Source: Phytohabitans aurantiacus
Lineage (GTDB): Bacteria; Actinomycetota; Actinomycetes; Mycobacteriales; Micromonosporaceae
Length of the DNA stretch: 64,000 nucleotides
Direction: 5' to 3'
Assembly: GCF_027923225.1 (NCBI RefSeq)
Contig: NZ_BSDI01000001.1
Location: forward strand, 101,946 to 165,945
Shown here: positions 1 to 8,192 of the stretch, in pieces
Layout: the number at the start of each line of letters is the position of its first letter
Position numbering within the stretch: position 1 is the first letter of the stretch
Translations under genes and position numbers: made by a program
Notes under the pieces: model-generated
Database searches by the model: none
What the model saw: the letters and a program-made list of their open reading frames with translations, nothing else
What the model was told of the DNA's origin: nothing

Positions 1-737
1 GCCCATGTCGATCTCTATGCTGCCTGGATGGTGGGGCGCCACAAGCTCAAGGAGCGCTGGGATATTCCGCTCGAAAGAGAGATCAAAGCCAACCTGCTCA
101 TGTCCGGGCGTGGACATTACTCGGCTCCCGGCAGCACCAGGCCACTGACTTCGATGGCAGAGCGCTTTGCGGCATATGAGATCATGTTGGACGCACTGAC
201 GTCCTTCGACGACGACCGCTTTAAGACGACCGTAACGTGCCAGCACTATGACACGCGGAACGGCGGCAACATCACAGAGCTTGCGTTCGCATCGTTCATC
301 CGACGCGTCCCGATTGGGCCGCGACGACCAACAACCGTGTGATCCTGGTGTACGACGGCGACCCTTCACCCAGGGACATCGAACACCTCGACGCCAACCA
401 AGTCATGAAAAGGTGGGCAGATTACAACAACACGCACCGACTGCGAGAGGTGTATGCCCAACTCCGCGCCGGCCTTCCCCAAGCCCGGGGAAAACCGGTG
501 ATCAAAGACCTACTCCTTCAATCCAGCATCGAGAGCCCACTCATTCAGGCCGCCGACTTCCTATCGTTCGCAGCATTGCAATATGCGCGCAGACGAAGAG
601 GGCCACAAAACGGCTCACGATCGGAAACGCCAGAAAGATACCGGCGAGCACTCGCCGAGTCCTACCTCTCAGCATTCGGCCCACGAGCACTTCCAGACGA
701 TGACCACGGCATTCACTGGATCGGTTATCCAGAGTAG
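1..737 (+). pseudogene. DUF3800-like protein, 5'-truncated by window edge and frameshifted
   Basis: The frame is open from base 1 and runs to a stop at 342. The remainder of the protein continues in another frame and ends at 737. The second frame is open upstream through about 291, so a single-base indel near 285-300 would join the halves. The C-terminal part has SPLIQAADFLSF, similar to the 'IQlADll' signature near the end of DUF3800 proteins (RNase H-like fold, often in defence islands or mobile DNA). The N-terminal DESG-type motif would lie outside the window. Base composition is less GC-rich than the following genes, which suggests acquired DNA. Function is unknown; the family call is tentative and the frameshift could be a sequencing error. 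Confidence 0.5.
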
Positions 738-767
738 AAAGCCCCCAGGCTCACCTGAGGGCTTTCT
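736..767 (+). terminator. Intrinsic terminator after the DUF3800-like gene
   Basis: AGAAAGCCC at 736-744 is exactly complementary to GGGCTTTCT at 759-767, with an inner CAGG/CCTG stem and a CTCA loop. The stop codon of the preceding gene (735-737) abuts the stem. The stem is long and ends in a short T run. Confidence 0.75.
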
Positions 768-863
768 TGGCAGTGCCCGGGGGCAACCCGGACTCCGCAG
801 GCTCAAGCATACCGCGATAGTGGACCAGGTTCGACACCTTCGGGTGCGTCACCGCAAAAGCCC

Positions 864-1559
864 GTGGCGGTTTTGCCCAGTGTGACCATTTTTCGAAGTG
901 CGGCTCTTGCGGGGGTCACCGTCGGGCTGGTGCTCGCCGGGGGTGCCAGTGCCGCCCCCGCGCAGTACCACCACCTTGGCGCGGCCTCCACGGGTGAGTG
1001 GTCGGGGGTGCTAGGACGGCTGACGGTGCGGGATACCGGGGCACGGGCGGGTACGCATGACTTCGTCGCCACCCGGCTCATGGTCAAGGAAGAAGCGAAG
1101 GGCCAACTGTCCTGGCTGGAGGCGGGTTGGGCGGAGACCGGTTGGGCGGGCGGCGGCAAGCAGCGGGTCTACACGTACGACACGACGCGGAACGCTTGGA
1201 CGTTCTACGACAGGTTTCCGCTCGCCGACAACGAGCAGATCTGGATCTCGGTGCACACCGAGAAGGACGACGTCTGGCAGGCGTGGCTGTGGTGGCGCGA
1301 CCAGTGGCACCTGCTGACGACGGCGAAGCTGCCGCTCGGGGGGCGCGGGCAAGTAGAGCAGTTCGTCGAGGTGCATGTGGACGGTGGAGCGGGGTTTCCG
1401 GTACCGCGGATCACGGTCGACAACGTCCAGGTGCGGGACGGGGACGCCACCCGCTACTGGCGCGAGAACGATGTGCCGACGGCGTCGGGCGGTGGCAGCG
1501 GCGAGTACTGCCTGGACTGGGCGACGCGCTTCGACACCTGGACCGCCGGCACCTGCTGA
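864..1559 (+). CDS. Secreted protein of unknown function
   Basis: 231 residues from a GTG at 864; an alternative GTG at 882 would shorten the n-region. A Sec signal peptide is clear (hydrophobic segment with cleavage expected after GGASA, about residue 30). The mature part is rich in Trp and Tyr (DVWQAWLWWRDQWHLL), with two cysteines close to the C-terminus (EYCLDW and the final residue C) that could form a disulfide. No transmembrane anchor, lipobox or cell-wall motif follows, so it is probably released. I do not recognise the family. The gene stands alone: an upstream terminator separates it from the DUF3800-like pseudogene and it converges on the cytochrome c operon. Confidence 0.7.
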   Translation: MAVLPSVTIFRSAALAGVTVGLVLAGGASAAPAQYHHLGAASTGEWSGVLGRLTVRDTGARAGTHDFVATRLMVKEEAKGQLSWLEAGWAETGWAGGGKQRVYTYDTTRNAWTFYDRFPLADNEQIWISVHTEKDDVWQAWLWWRDQWHLLTTAKLPLGGRGQVEQFVEVHVDGGAGFPVPRITVDNVQVRDGDATRYWRENDVPTASGGGSGEYCLDWATRFDTWTAGTC

Positions 1560-1575
1560 CGACGGATCCAGTCAC

Positions 1576-1600
1576 GCGACAAAATCCCCGATTTTGTCGC
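1576..1600. terminator. Perfect 10-bp hairpin after the secreted-protein gene
   Basis: GCGACAAAAT (1576-1585) and ATTTTGTCGC (1591-1600) form a perfect stem with a CCCCG loop, 17 bp after the stop codon at 1559. No U tract follows, so termination is inferred. It lies in the 369-bp non-coding stretch 1560-1928, which otherwise holds only the palindrome at 1769-1825 and GC-rich sequence without recognisable genes. Confidence 0.55.
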
Positions 1601-1768
1601 CTCAAAAGCGCTCGGAGGCCGCATTATCAGGGATTTCGTTGCAACGTCTGGGCGCGGGTTGTGTAGCCGCGCAGGGTGAGGCCGCGGGAGCAGTGGCCCG
1701 GAGCGCGGTGGGCGTCGCGGTAGCCCAGATCGTCTAGCTCAGCGGCGTCGATCAAGGAGATCTGCACG

Positions 1769-1825
1769 GATCAAGGGCAAACACACGCGGAAAAGAGATC
1801 GAACCACGTGCGTTTGCCCTTGATC
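1769..1825. repeat. Family B intergenic palindrome, copy 1
   Basis: A 57-bp inverted repeat: a 19-nt arm beginning GATCAAGGGCAAAC is mirrored at 1807-1825 with one mismatch, with a purine-rich 19-nt loop. It lies between the convergent ends of the secreted-protein gene and ccsB. The same arm core (ATCAAGGGCAAA) recurs at 45433-45490, again between convergent genes. Probable role is a bidirectional terminator, or a mobile or REP-like palindrome. Confidence 0.75.
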
Positions 1826-1928
1826 GGCGGCAGAGGGGCGCGCAGCGGCGCGCGGGCGCGGGCGGAGCGGGGCGCGGGCGGAGCGGGCGCGGCGCCCAGA
1901 GGGGCTCTGGCGGAGCGGGGCGTGAGGG

Positions 1929-2909
1929 TTAGAGGCCGCCGTAGGAGTGGAGGCCGGTGAAGAAGATGTTTACGCCGAACAGGTTCATCAGCATCGTCAG
2001 CCAGCCGACCACGGCGATCCAGGTCGCGGTCGTGCGCTTGACGCTGGGGGTGGCGCGGGCGTGTAGGTAGCCGGCGTACACGATCCAGGAGATGAAGGCC
2101 CAGACTTCCTTGGGGTCCCAGCCCCAGTATCGTCCCCAGGCCGCCTCGGCCCAGATCGGGCCGGCGATCAGCGCGCCGAACGTCCAGATCGGGAACGCGA
2201 ACGCGTGCAGCCGGAACGTCAGGCGGTCGAGCGCGTCGGCGGCTGGTACGCGGGCGCCGAGGCTGTACGGGAAGCTGCGCTTGCCGCGGTCGTAGCCGGA
2301 TCGGATCAGGAACATCGCCGCGGGCACGAAGCCGAGCAGGAAGATGCCCGACGAAAGTACGGCCGCCGACACGTGCACCACGAACCAGGTGGACTTCAGG
2401 GCTGGCACCAGCGGGGCCACGTCGACGTACAGCACCATGCCGGCGACGCCTAGCAGCAGGACCATCGCGAGCGCGACGAACAGGCCCAGGTGGCGGATCG
2501 TGTGCTTGCGTGAGAGGACGACGAGCCAGGCGGTGATGCCGACGAACGTCACCGACAGCACGAACTCGTACATGTTGCCCCACGGCATCCGGTGGGCCGC
2601 GAGGCCGCGGGTGACGAGGGTGCCCAGGTGGACGAGCGCGGCGATGACCGTGGCGGCGACCGCGAACCAGCCGGCGTAACGGGCCTTGTCCGGCGCCGGA
2701 GGCGGCGGGTCGAAGGACGAGGGCAGGACAGGCTCAACGGCGGGAGGACCGCCCGCACCAACCAGCGCCGGCTCAGGAACGACCGCCGGAGCGGCCGCCC
2801 GGCCCACGTGGCTGCGCTGGCCGAACGCGTACTCGGCGGCGTGACCCACCATCGCCGCGACGTACGACATGATCGCGATGACCAGGAGCTGGTCAGACAG
2901 TGCGGCCAT
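1929..2909 (-). CDS. ccsB: Cytochrome c biogenesis protein CcsB/ResC
   Basis: 326 residues. The start at 2909 (MAALSDQLLVIAIMSYVAAM) is chosen because the frame upstream lies inside resB and because a GAGGGGCC ribosome-binding site precedes it. Multiple transmembrane helices and the haem-handling WWD-type motif WGRYWGWDPKEVW near residue 260 identify the CcsA/CcsB/ResC family, the partner of ResB in System II. This pair delivers haem across the membrane and ligates it to apocytochrome c outside the cell. The 5' end overlaps the resB 3' end by 17 nt, indicating translational coupling. It is the last gene of the operon. Confidence 0.93.
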   Translation of the reverse strand: MAALSDQLLVIAIMSYVAAMVGHAAEYAFGQRSHVGRAAAPAVVPEPALVGAGGPPAVEPVLPSSFDPPPPAPDKARYAGWFAVAATVIAALVHLGTLVTRGLAAHRMPWGNMYEFVLSVTFVGITAWLVVLSRKHTIRHLGLFVALAMVLLLGVAGMVLYVDVAPLVPALKSTWFVVHVSAAVLSSGIFLLGFVPAAMFLIRSGYDRGKRSFPYSLGARVPAADALDRLTFRLHAFAFPIWTFGALIAGPIWAEAAWGRYWGWDPKEVWAFISWIVYAGYLHARATPSVKRTTATWIAVVGWLTMLMNLFGVNIFFTGLHSYGGL

Positions 2910-4458
2910 TGACCGGCCCCTCCGAATCTCTGTCTTCCACGTCCTTGACGAGCTGAGCGAACTCCTCGGCGAACCCGGCGTAGTCGGTACGCGGCAGCCC
3001 ACCGGCCTCGACGAGAGTACTACGCCCCGTCGTAACACGGAAGAACACCCTGCGCCGCCGGCCCGTCAGCGACAGCATCAAGCCGAGCAGGCCGACCGCC
3101 GCGCTGGCCAACACCGGCTTCTCCCCCGGGTCGTACCGCACCGACAGCGTCGCGTACTGCTTGGTGCCGAGGAACTCCACCGACGTGCCGTCGTCGAGTG
3201 TCCACTTTTCGCCGACCCGCAACAGCTTGCCGTCGCCGATCCGGGCGAGCCTGCCGCTCGTGACCTGGCGCTGGTCGAGCTTGTACACCGAGTTTGGGAT
3301 GCCGGCGTCCATGCCGAGGTTGCCCCGATAGGCGAACAGCAGCAGTGCGGGCGAGCGCTCGGCTGGGAAGAGCGACCGGGTGTACGGGGCGGTGTCGGGT
3401 GCGGTCGGCAGGTACAGCCCTTCGAAGGCGACCTGGAGCTTCGAGTCGCGCGCGCCGGTCTTCGGGTCGACGTTGGCGTCCGGGAAGGCGGCCACACCCT
3501 CGCTGGTCAGCATCCCGTCGACGGACAGGAAAGGCGCGGTCGTGGTCTGCGACCGCCCGTACCGGTCGGTGTACTTGATCACCGGCGCGTACCCGTGCCC
3601 GAGCAGGTACACGTTGGCACCGTCGAGCCGCAGCGGCGAGTTGACCGAGAACGAGCGCGGCGCGCCGCCGTCGACACGAGCGGTCGCGCGGAACGACTCC
3701 GGCTGCCCGGTCGCCAGGAACTTCGCCTGGAAGTCGGTCAGCTCAAGACAGAAGCGTGGCAGGTCGGACGCGTCGACCCGAGCGCCGAGGCCGGACTCGT
3801 CGTACTGCTGGAGCGTGTTGCAGAACGCGTTGTCCGGGCCGGCGACGAGCAGGCGGTTGCCGTGCCACCCGTACCAGGATCCGATCGCGACGCCGAACAG
3901 TACCGCCAATAACGCCAGGTGAAAGAGCAGGTTGCCGGTCTCCTTGAGGTGTCCCTTCTCGGCGGAGACCGTGTCGCCGCGGACCGCGACCCGCCAGCGG
4001 CGCTTGCGCAGCACGGCGGCGATGGCGTCGGCGTCGGGTGTGCCCGTGAGGACGGCGTGCTGTGGCAGCCGGTCGAGCCGGGCCGGCACGGCCGGGGGCG
4101 CCATCCGCATCGCGCGGAAGTGATCGCGCAGCCGCGGGATGATGCAGCCGATCAGTGACGTGAAGAGCAGCAGGTAGATCGCCGAGAACCAGGGCGACGC
4201 GAACACTTCGAACGCGCCCAGCCGTTCGAGGATCGGCGCGAGCGTGGGGTGCTCGGCGTAGTACCCGTCGACGTTCTGCGCGTCGACGCCGCGCTGCGGC
4301 AGCACCGAGCCGGGGATCGCGGCGATGGCGAGCAGGAACAGCAGGATGAGCGCGGTGCGCATGCTGGTGAGCTGCCGCCACGAGTTCCGCAGCAGCGCCC
4401 ACGCGGCGTTGGGCCGTCGCGCGGGAGCGGGCGCCGGCTTTTCCTCAACCACCGTCAT
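2893..4458 (-). CDS. resB: Cytochrome c biogenesis protein ResB
   Basis: 521 residues starting at MTVVEEKPAPAP; the ATG overlaps the ccdA stop as ATGA. The start of the longer open frame upstream was rejected because it runs through ccdA. A Pro/Ala/Arg-rich cytoplasmic N-terminus leads into transmembrane helices (about residues 30-50, 85-105 and 180-200), a large extracytoplasmic domain, and a final helix near the C-terminus. This is the usual ResB/Ccs1 layout. It forms the haem transport and ligation complex with CcsB, encoded directly downstream. Confidence 0.92.
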   Translation of the reverse strand: MTVVEEKPAPAPARRPNAAWALLRNSWRQLTSMRTALILLFLLAIAAIPGSVLPQRGVDAQNVDGYYAEHPTLAPILERLGAFEVFASPWFSAIYLLLFTSLIGCIIPRLRDHFRAMRMAPPAVPARLDRLPQHAVLTGTPDADAIAAVLRKRRWRVAVRGDTVSAEKGHLKETGNLLFHLALLAVLFGVAIGSWYGWHGNRLLVAGPDNAFCNTLQQYDESGLGARVDASDLPRFCLELTDFQAKFLATGQPESFRATARVDGGAPRSFSVNSPLRLDGANVYLLGHGYAPVIKYTDRYGRSQTTTAPFLSVDGMLTSEGVAAFPDANVDPKTGARDSKLQVAFEGLYLPTAPDTAPYTRSLFPAERSPALLLFAYRGNLGMDAGIPNSVYKLDQRQVTSGRLARIGDGKLLRVGEKWTLDDGTSVEFLGTKQYATLSVRYDPGEKPVLASAAVGLLGLMLSLTGRRRRVFFRVTTGRSTLVEAGGLPRTDYAGFAEEFAQLVKDVEDRDSEGPVNGRTV

Positions 4459-5201
4459 ATCGAGACCTCGCCCGAGCCGACCGTGGTCTGGAGCCAGATC
4501 AGGAAGCTGTTCCACGCGCCGCTGACCAGCGCGACCCCGACGGCGATGAGCAGCGCGCCGCCGATCCTTGTGACCCACTGGCTGTTGCGCCGCACGGCCT
4601 TGAACACGCCGAGCAGCCGCCGGAAGCCCACCCCGAACGCGATGAACGGCAGGCCGAGGCCGAGGCAGTACGCGACCGCGAGCACCACGGCGCGGTCGGT
4701 CTGCCCGCTGACCGTGGACATGCCGAGCACCGCGCCCAGCGTCGGGCCCACGCACGGGATCCACGACAGCGCGAACACCGCGCCGAACACGGGCGCGCCG
4801 AGTAGCCCGGCCGTGGGCAGCTTCTGGATGCGGAACTCGCGCTGCATGCCGGGCACGATCCCGATGTACGCGAGGCCGAGCACGATGATGAGCAGGCCGA
4901 CGCCGATCTCCAGCCCGCGGCGGTGCTCCAGCAGCGCGCCACCGATCCGCGCGACCACCACGGCGGTCAGGGTGAAGACCGCGGTGAAGCCGGCGATGAA
5001 GAGGATCGTGCCGGCGAGAATCCGCCGGCTCCGATGCGACTCAAGCTCCGCACCGGAAAGACCGGTCACATAGGACAGATATCCGGGTACCAGTGGAAGC
5101 ACGCACGGAGACAGGAAGCTGACCAGCCCGGCGAGTGCCGCCGCACCGATCGCCAGCACGATCGGCCCGCTGCGAGCCATCTCTTCGAACGCCGAACCCA
5201 T
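4455..5201 (-). CDS. ccdA: Thiol-disulfide transporter CcdA
   Basis: 248 residues, six predicted transmembrane segments. It carries the two family-defining proline-cysteine motifs, FLSPCVLPLVPGYLSYVTG near residue 32 and SWIPCVGPTLG near residue 150. CcdA passes reducing equivalents from cytoplasmic thioredoxin across the membrane to ResA, which then reduces the CXXCH motif of apocytochrome c. The start lies 2 bp after the resA stop and the stop overlaps the resB start, so the gene sits in a tight operon. Confidence 0.93.
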   Translation of the reverse strand: MGSAFEEMARSGPIVLAIGAAALAGLVSFLSPCVLPLVPGYLSYVTGLSGAELESHRSRRILAGTILFIAGFTAVFTLTAVVVARIGGALLEHRRGLEIGVGLLIIVLGLAYIGIVPGMQREFRIQKLPTAGLLGAPVFGAVFALSWIPCVGPTLGAVLGMSTVSGQTDRAVVLAVAYCLGLGLPFIAFGVGFRRLLGVFKAVRRNSQWVTRIGGALLIAVGVALVSGAWNSFLIWLQTTVGSGEVSI

Positions 5202-5203
5202 CT

Positions 5204-5749
5204 CTACGTCGCCTCCGCGGCAATCCGCTCGACGATCGGTGTCAGCTCGGTCTGGACCGTCGCACGCCGGATGACCGCGGCGATGCGGCCGTCCCGGTCG
5301 ATCACGACGGTGGCGGGGATCGCGTTCGGCGGTACGTCGAAGTCGAGCGCCACCTTGCCGGACGGGTCGAACAGGCTCGGGTAGGTGACCCGGCCCTCCT
5401 CGAACGCCTTGGCCGCGTCCGGGGAGTCGCGCAGGTTGACGCCGAGGAAGGTGGCGCCCTTGTCCTTCGTGGCCTGGTAGGTGGCCTCAAGGTCGTCGGC
5501 CTCGGCCCGGCAGGGCGCGCACCACGAGCCCCAGAAGTTGACCACGACGACCTTGCCGCGATCCTGCGTGAGGTCGTACCGCCCACCGGTCAGCAGGTCA
5601 CCGGCCACCTTCGGCGGGTCGGGCCGCTGATCGGCCGCACACTCGATGACGCCCTTCGCCGTGGTTTCGCACTTGTCTTCCCAGCTCCCGCCCGAACACG
5701 CGGCGGCCATCGGTAGGAGCATCAGCGCCACAGCAGCAAGGCGTCGCAT
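5204..5749 (-). CDS. resA: Membrane-anchored thioredoxin-like protein ResA (TlpA family)
   Basis: 181 residues. The ATG at 5749 overlaps the stop of the phosphatase gene by one base; longer frames upstream are antisense shadows. A lipoprotein signal (MRRLAAVALMLLPMAAACS) anchors it outside the membrane. The redoxin domain has the active-site motif NFWGSWCAPCRAE and the cis-Pro loop PPNAIPATVVIDRDG. It is expected to reduce apocytochrome c cysteines using electrons from CcdA, whose gene follows immediately. Two extra cysteines lie in the linker (DKCETTAKGVIEC). Confidence 0.9.
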   Translation of the reverse strand: MRRLAAVALMLLPMAAACSGGSWEDKCETTAKGVIECAADQRPDPPKVAGDLLTGGRYDLTQDRGKVVVVNFWGSWCAPCRAEADDLEATYQATKDKGATFLGVNLRDSPDAAKAFEEGRVTYPSLFDPSGKVALDFDVPPNAIPATVVIDRDGRIAAVIRRATVQTELTPIVERIAAEAT

Positions 5750-6399
5750 CACGCCCCCTTGGCCGTTCGGGCGCCCGGCGAGAGCGCGACCAGGTGGGCG
5801 GCCGGCTCGGAGTACCCGATGCCGACCACCTTGGCGCCCTCGAAGTGAAAGGACGTGAGGCTGGCCAGGCCGCACTGGCGCTTGCGGGGGTCGTGCCAGA
5901 GGCGCTTGCGCTCGATGTACCGCCGCAGCGTCCAGATCGGCAGCTGGTGCGATACGCACACCGCCTCGTGCCCCTCCGCGGCGACACGAGCGGCGTGCAG
6001 CGCGGCGAACATCCGCTCGGCGATCTGCTTGTACGGCTCGCCCCAGGACGGCGTCATCGGGTCGCGGAGCACCCACCAGTTGCGGGGATCGCGGAACGAG
6101 CCGTCGCCGGGCGAGACCCGCTTGCCCTCGAACCAGTTCGCGCTCTCGATCAGCCGGTCGTCGACCGCAACGGACAGCCCGAACTGGGCCGCGATCGGGT
6201 CGGCGGTCTCCTGCGCACGCTCCAGCGGGCTCGCCACCACGTACGCGATGTCGCGCTCGGCCACCGCCTGCGCGGCCGCTTTGGCCATCTGGCCGCCCAG
6301 CTCGGACAGGCGGAACCCGGGCAGCCGGCCATACAGGATCTTGTCCGGGTTGTGTACCTCCCCGTGCCGCAGCACATGCACGACCGTCTTACTCGTCAT
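5749..6399 (-). CDS. Histidine phosphatase (phosphoglycerate mutase superfamily)
   Basis: 216 residues. The catalytic RHGE motif is at residues 11-14, and the second conserved histidine lies in the C-terminal VCVSHQLP segment. It has the usual length for a branch-2-like small-molecule or phosphoprotein phosphatase; the substrate cannot be told from sequence. It overlaps hemL by 4 nt (ATGA) and resA by 1 nt, so it is co-transcribed with hemL and the cytochrome c genes. This gene order is common in actinobacteria. Confidence 0.88.
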   Translation of the reverse strand: MTSKTVVHVLRHGEVHNPDKILYGRLPGFRLSELGGQMAKAAAQAVAERDIAYVVASPLERAQETADPIAAQFGLSVAVDDRLIESANWFEGKRVSPGDGSFRDPRNWWVLRDPMTPSWGEPYKQIAERMFAALHAARVAAEGHEAVCVSHQLPIWTLRRYIERKRLWHDPRKRQCGLASLTSFHFEGAKVVGIGYSEPAAHLVALSPGARTAKGA

Positions 6400-7724
6400 C
6401 TGCTACCCCCCGCTGCAGCCGCGGCCTCGGGCAGGGCCGCCGCGATGATTTCGAGCGCATCGTCGTCGATGGCAGTGGACACGAACCAGGCTTCGAACGC
6501 GCTTGGCGGCAGGTAGACACCGCGAGCCAGCAGCGCGTGGAAGAACGCCTTGAAGGCGGACACATCCTGGGTACGCGCTGCGTCGAAGTCGGCCACGTCC
6601 GCGTCGGTGAAGAAGATCGAGAACATGTTGCCCGCGTACGAGAGCCGGTGCGGGACCCCGGCGGCGGCCAGCGCCTCGGTGGCGAGCTTGCTCACCGTCG
6701 CGGCCGTCTCGTCGAGGCGGCGATAGGTCGCCTCGTCGGCGAGGCGCAGGCTGGCGAGGCCGGCGGCGCAGGCCAGCGGGTTACCGGAGAGCGTGCCGGC
6801 CTGGTACACCGGCCCGGCCGGCGCGAGGCGGGCCATGATGTCGGCCTTGCCGCCGAACGCCGCCGCCGGCAGGCCACCGCCCATCACCTTTCCGAACGTG
6901 AACAGGTCGGCGTCGACCGGAGCGAGCCCGGCCCAGCCGCCACGGGACACCCGGAACCCGGTCATGACCTCGTCGAGGATGAGCAGCGCGCCGTGCCGGT
7001 GCGCGATCTCGGCGAGCCTGGTGTTGAAGCCGTCGCGCGGCGCCACCACGCCCATGTTGCCGGGCGCCGCCTCGGTGATGATCGCGGCAATGTGCTCACC
7101 GTCGGCCGCGAACGCCGCTTCCACGGCGGCCACGTCGTTGTACGGCAGCACGATCGTCTCGCTCGCCGACGCGCCCGTGACGCCCGGCGAGTCCGGCAGC
7201 GAGAACGTCACCACGCCCGAGCCGGCGGCGGCGAGCAGCGCGTCGACGTGCCCGTGGTAGCAGCCGGCGAACTTCACGATCTTCGTGCGCCCGGTGCAGC
7301 CCCGCGCCAGCCGAATCGCCGACATCGTGGCCTCGGTACCCGAGTTGACCAGACGCACCTGCTCGGCTGGCGTACGCGCCACCATCTCCTCGGCGAGGTC
7401 GACCTCACGGGGGGTCGGCGTGCCGAAGCTGGTGCCCGAGGCGGCCGCCTCCTGCACCGCGGCGACGATCTCCGGATGCGCGTGCCCGTGGATCAGCGGC
7501 CCCCACGAGCACACCAGGTCGACGTACCGCCGACCGTCTGCGTCGAAGAGCCACGGACCCTCGCCGCGCACCATGAATCTCGGCGTGCCGCCGACAGCCC
7601 GGAACGCGCGCACGGGAGAATTGACCCCGCCCGGCACGATGGCCTGAGCGCGATCGAAAAGGGCCTCGGATGCGGGCGCGTCGTCGGGGTAGCGACCGGC
7701 GCCGGCGTGATACGTAGTGGTCAC
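6396..7724 (-). CDS. hemL: Glutamate-1-semialdehyde 2,1-aminomutase
   Basis: 442 residues from GTG at 7724 (VTTTYHAGAG); the open frame extends 36 codons further but runs into the promoter region of the divergent STAS gene. It is a PLP-dependent class III aminotransferase fold. The PLP lysine sits in TFGKVMGGGLPAA, and the N-terminal region PGGVNSPVRAFRAVGGTP is diagnostic for GSA aminomutase. It converts glutamate-1-semialdehyde to 5-aminolevulinate, the C5-pathway haem precursor. Placement at the head of the haem-ligation operon links haem supply to cytochrome c assembly. Confidence 0.94.
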   Translation of the reverse strand: MTTTYHAGAGRYPDDAPASEALFDRAQAIVPGGVNSPVRAFRAVGGTPRFMVRGEGPWLFDADGRRYVDLVCSWGPLIHGHAHPEIVAAVQEAAASGTSFGTPTPREVDLAEEMVARTPAEQVRLVNSGTEATMSAIRLARGCTGRTKIVKFAGCYHGHVDALLAAAGSGVVTFSLPDSPGVTGASASETIVLPYNDVAAVEAAFAADGEHIAAIITEAAPGNMGVVAPRDGFNTRLAEIAHRHGALLILDEVMTGFRVSRGGWAGLAPVDADLFTFGKVMGGGLPAAAFGGKADIMARLAPAGPVYQAGTLSGNPLACAAGLASLRLADEATYRRLDETAATVSKLATEALAAAGVPHRLSYAGNMFSIFFTDADVADFDAARTQDVSAFKAFFHALLARGVYLPPSAFEAWFVSTAIDDDALEIIAAALPEAAAAAGGSR

Positions 7725-7846
7725 GGTTAAGCCATTCTGACAGCGTGCTCCGGGAGCTCGGCAAGGCACCCCAAACGAGGCCTTAACCGGTCGATGACCT
7801 GGGTACACATCGGGCATCTCGACGGTGATCACGTTAGGCTGATGGT

Positions 7847-8182
7847 GTGGAACGTCCGGAGCTGTCTATCGCGGTGCTGCGCGCACCCGGTGAGGTCGTG
7901 CTCAAACTCGCCGGTGAAATCGACATGCTCACGGCGGCCCAGCTCTCCAGCGTTGTCAATGAGGTACTCGCCGAACCGCCGGCACGCATCGTGCTCGATA
8001 TGGGCGGCATCACGTTCTGTGACTCGCAGGGGCTGGGCACGCTGGTGGTGTTGAGCCGTAAGGCAAGCCACGCGCAGACCGTTCTCAGTCTGACGAACGT
8101 CGGCGACTTCCTCTTACGTGTGCTCGACATCACGGGATTGCGGTCCGCGCTGACCGTCCGCAACGAGCCCGCCACCCGCTGA
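7847..8182 (+). CDS. STAS-domain anti-sigma factor antagonist
   Basis: 111 residues from GTG at 7847. It is a single STAS domain with the typical beta-strand LAGEIDMLTAAQL and the phosphorylatable serine in FCDSQGLG (Ser60). Family members bind and sequester anti-sigma kinases when dephosphorylated. A SpoIIE-type phosphatase with an RsbW-like ATPase domain is encoded 7 kb away (14896-16950) and could act on it, but nothing in the sequence proves that pairing. It is divergent from hemL with about 120 bp between starts. Confidence 0.88.
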   Translation: MERPELSIAVLRAPGEVVLKLAGEIDMLTAAQLSSVVNEVLAEPPARIVLDMGGITFCDSQGLGTLVVLSRKASHAQTVLSLTNVGDFLLRVLDITGLRSALTVRNEPATR

Positions 8183-8192
8183 AGCCCTGCTC

